Position numbers and translations under genes: made by a program. The notes under the pieces are model-generated. The model did no database searches. It saw nothing but the letters and a program-made list of their open reading frames with translations, and was not told the origin of the DNA. A stretch of 64,000 bases of DNA from Linnemannia elongata. Taxonomy: Eukaryota; Mortierellomycota; Mortierellomycetes; Mortierellales; Mortierellaceae. The DNA is taken from positions 1,116,001-1,180,000 of the forward strand of contig JAXBDG010000005.1 of assembly GCA_036320915.1 (NCBI GenBank), read 5' to 3'. Of this stretch, positions 60,566 to 64,000 are shown one piece after another. Positions within the stretch are counted from its first letter, which is position 1. Every line of letters begins with the position of its first letter.

Positions 60566-63041
60566 GGAAGAGTGCAAGAAGGTGTGCAAGGATGTGAGGG
60601 AAGGCTGTGGGAAAAGTGTGGGAGAGGAGGAAAGTTGAGAAAAAAAGAGGAGAAAAGAGCCATTTTGCATTCGACCTTTTATGTGGTGGTTGGAGGAGTG
60701 TTTGGTGACACACGATTGAATTCTTTAGACTTGTGCATTCTATTCGTTCTTTTCAAGTTTAGCCAGGAGATGGGTTGTTTGCCGTTCTACTATTTTTTAT
60801 TTTTCCCACTCTTGAACCCTGCCATGGAGCAATCAGATGGGCAGAAAAGAAAAGATTCTCTAGTCCAGGTCAGAGTTCAAGAAAGCCTAATTGCTCGTCT
60901 TTCTTTTGAGTTTAGGTCACGGAGAATTGACCATCCCGAAAAGAAATGTCGATAATGTTGCCTTTGTTTGGTGGAGATGACCGGCTGTCGTTTACCCAGA
61001 GAAAGCATCCTGCATGACTAACAAACAATTGGAGGTACATTTCGCCAAAAGTGGAGCCGATGAGAAAAAAAGAACACATCGATAACCTTGTGTTTGGGCC
61101 TTCACTTCTCTCACTTACTTTCTCTCCTTTACGTTATTTTTCGTGCTTGACTATGGTTCCACCACATCATAGACGGGAGAAAGAGGAGCACACAACGGCA
61201 ACTAGCTTTGAAACTTAGACGGGACAAAGGTTCCTCCTTCAACAGACTACCTGAACAAAAAGGTTTCACCAGATGCCCTCAAGACTCTTTGGTTAGGTTT
61301 GTGTGTGTGTGGGGGAGGGGGTGAGGATATGGGGACGCCTTCGGCCCATGTCGATCTCGTAGATGTGGTAAGACTCGCGCAAGTGTGTAGTTGAGTGGGA
61401 ACGTAATGGTTTGAGAACACATTAGAAGGAGAGCAGTGCGGTTTCTGGATGGAAGAATACGATACCGTTCTGACGCGTCGAGACAGATTTCATCCGCGTT
61501 TTGGTTCCTTTCTTCATCAGTGCGGCAGTGGTCCCTATAGTTCCTTTTTCACACGCATACTGGTCTATAACACTCCCATTGTTTGGTCCCGTCACTCTGA
61601 GGGAAGTATAACAGGCGCAAAACAGTCGAGGGCATGATGTGATCAAGTATAGGTAATTGCGCAGACATTGAGCCATGGTCTGTCCCCCTTGAACTGTCGA
61701 TCTCACAATCTGCGATTCAACACGCCGCGTTTACCACGCGAGCATACTATGTTTTCTTTGGCGGCGTGAATGGGTTACTCACCAACAAGATCCCTTTCTC
61801 TCGAGAAAGAAATGGGGCTGATTATTAAAAAGGTGAATTACAGGCGGTTAGTTGTGCTCCTTACAACGTCAAAAATAACCCAGACAAGGAGAGCAGGGCT
61901 ATGCCTACCAGGCAGATTTTTTTTTTTTAAAAAAACAACAACCGTTGCATGGTTGCATTGCCTTTAGTGCAATATCTTGCCGTCGCACCAATTCGTCTCG
62001 TACAACGATAAGAAGGCAAGGAAAAAGGGAGGAGGGACCATTTGGGAGGAAAAAAAAGAAAAGGCACAGGTCAAGGCCACTTTCTCTTCATTTTGAACAA
62101 GCAGCGGTAGGAGGAGGCGGATCGTCAAAAATAAATCAGACAATGGTTTAGATGCTTGTGCGACACCTTCATTCCTTTCTGCCTTTTTCGTTCCTTTTGT
62201 TAAGTTAATCACAAGCAATGATCAGGTGCTGTGAGCATGAGTAGCTACATGTCAAGTCATATCCCATTCTCTCAACGAGAATGATAGGACTAACAGGCGT
62301 CGCTGCTCTTATTTGCCTAGCCTGGGGCCCTGCGTTCATTTTGCTCAATCGGACCCATTGCAGGAATGCAGCATACATGGGTGTGATGACGACACGAATG
62401 TAAAGTGACGAGAGGGGGAAACACCATTAGTTCGATGTGGCAGCATTTCTCACCCTTCACATTCATTGCCATTTCTTTTAATTGTCCATTTGGTGATCAT
62501 AACAACCGAATGAAGGATCGATCGATGCTGGTCCTGCTGTCGTCATCAAGGGTGCCCTCAGAGAAGACAAAAACAAAGAGCGAGTGCCGCCCAACCTTCC
62601 TGTCGATAAGCGTTTTCCTCGCCCCACTGTGCCTTGTGGAAGAAGAAGAGCCAGTCATTGCCATTTGTTCATTCGATGTACCTCTTGCTGAGCATTTTTT
62701 TTTCTTATGTCTTTGTCGATGACTTGTCTTGATGTCCTTGCAATTGTGTGAGCGTGTGCGACCATCAACTACAAGGATGAAAGAAAGAAAGAAAGAAAGA
62801 GAGAGCCAATCTCACAAAGTAAGACAAACAGACTTCCCTATCACTGATCATTCGTCCCTTTTCCCTATCATCACTCATCAGTCACCCATCAGTCGCCCAT
62901 CACTCCCTCATCATTCACGTATATCTCGCTCCTTCTCCTTTACCCCTTGTCGTCGTTGCTGTTCATCTTCCCCCATTCCGTTTCCGTTTTCCCATTTTTG
63001 TGTTCTTCTCTTTATTCCCCTTGCGGTCACTGAACATCATC

Positions 63042-63080
<39 letters not shown>

Positions 63081-63821
63081 CGCCTCCTTTTTCTCCTTTT
63101 CTATTCTTTCATTCCTTTTCTTCTGTCTCCCTTTTCTCCTTTACCTTGTCGACCCCCTTTCGACCCCTGGGTGGGATGGTTGCCTGGAATTCGAACCGGC
63201 GGCAAGCATCATCAATTAGTCTATCATTGATCAAATATTAATTATCACCAAAACGAATCTCAAACATTAAACATCAAACATCAAACATCACCAACACCAT
63301 CACCATCAACATCATCATCATCACTGTCACCGGTCCACTTTGTGGTTACTGCCAACTGCTAGAGAGTGAAGGAATACAGTCCGTCCGTCCTCTTTTGATT
63401 TTATATCTCGGAGGAAGCAAAAGAAAGCAACGAAGGAAAATCAACGTTTTTTTCTTTTTAATTTTTCAATCACCCTTTTCTTATTCTTTTCCTTGGTCGT
63501 GTTTCCTTCTGTCTCTCTTGTTCTCTTTTTCTTAGTGCTCTTCTTCTCCTCCTCTCTGTCTCTCCCTTCCACTCCCTCCCCCTTCCCATTTCTCACTTTC
63601 CTTCTTTGCTTCATTTTCCTTCTTTCCCTTCGCTCTATCTCTCTCCTTTTCCCTTTCTTCCCTCCCTTTTTGTCCTTCCCCCCCTCTCTTTCTTCTCTTT
63701 ACTTCCTTCCAACTCGACTCGACCCAACCTTCTTTTGCTCATTGTGTCGTATCACAACACTCACCCTCACACCCATATAGTCTTCTTGCCCTCTTACCGA
63801 CTTATCCTCTTGTCTCTCTTT

Positions 63822-63865
<44 letters not shown>

Positions 63866-64000
63866 CTCTCTCACACACACCGCCCTCTTGACCTCACACA
63901 CCAAGCGCTATTTGTCAACCACCACCATCGCCTGGCAATCATACCAAGAGTCTCTCCTTTGACCCCCGATCCTTTTCAACAGGCCTCGATTGCAACCATC
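60566..64000. other. Non-coding right end with probable promoter of a gene beyond the window
   Basis: No gene is supportable. Features: T35 at 63046-63080, (CT)n at about 63823-63860, (CATCAC)-like repeats near 63290-63325, a GAAA repeat near 62780, and increasing C/T-richness on + from 63430 to 63960. That pyrimidine-rich signature precedes almost every start in this window, so a + strand gene probably begins just past 64000. Confidence 0.5.
63823..63860. repeat. (CT)n microsatellite
   Basis: CT dinucleotides, then a short CTAT segment and (CA)n, inside a pyrimidine-rich leader-like region. Confidence 0.9.

Noticed and set aside
63180..63215. tRNA-like GGAATTCGAACCGGCG segment
   Set aside because: Only a B-box-like word is present; no acceptor, D or anticodon stems can be formed around it.

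Overview
This window is nuclear DNA from a filamentous fungus. Genes carry many short GT-AG introns (mostly 80-200 bp), promoters are pyrimidine-rich on the sense strand, long A/T homopolymers are common, and there is no operon structure. Protein content (nickel urease with UreG, a DUF1688 uracil-catabolism protein, peroxisomal GMC oxidoreductases) and genome texture resemble early-diverging fungi of the Mortierella type. That placement is an inference from sequence texture, not a database result. All gene models were assembled by hand from reading frames, splice consensus and phase agreement.

Layout. 1-2338 (-): 5' part of a SNF2-family ATPase of Rad5/Rad16/Uls1 type, running off the left edge. 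2631-5910 (-): DOA1/UFD3/PLAA ortholog. 6316-9309 (+): SEC23. 9482-11140 (-) and 12811-16850 (+): urease accessory GTPase UreG and urease, head to head. 16851-25181: more than 8 kb without a supportable gene, ahead of a C2H2-type transcription factor (25182-26465, +). 28006-28851 (+): mitochondrial ribosomal protein uL14m. 29429-32738 (-): URC4/DUF1688. 35857-36820: tRNA-Ile and 3' ends of a non-LTR retrotransposon. 36886-39056 (-): GMC oxidoreductase 1 (ends SKL). 39441-41288 (-): methylmalonate/malonate-semialdehyde dehydrogenase. 42747-45210 (-): AMSH/STAMBP-like JAMM deubiquitinase. 45528-46220 (-): secreted two-repeat crystallin-like protein. 48184-49737 (+): intronless PiT-family (PHO89-like) phosphate transporter. 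49971-52785 and 53153-55520 (-): GMC oxidoreductases 2 and 3. 56422-58440: second tRNA-Ile with a nested retrotransposon array. 58629-60565 (-): M20 amidohydrolase. 60566-64000: non-coding, ending in what looks like the promoter of a gene just beyond the right edge.

Two themes stand out. First, urease, UreG, URC4 and malonate-semialdehyde dehydrogenase lie within about 32 kb. The URC route of uracil breakdown yields urea plus a three-carbon acid, so these genes could handle both products. The genes are not contiguous, so co-function is a hypothesis. Second, 5'-truncated copies of one non-LTR element are stacked about 140 bp upstream of two identical tRNA-Ile genes. One copy has a clear 17-bp target-site duplication that includes a telobox-like ACCCTAAAAA motif. 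This looks like a tRNA-gene-targeting LINE with repeated use of one site.
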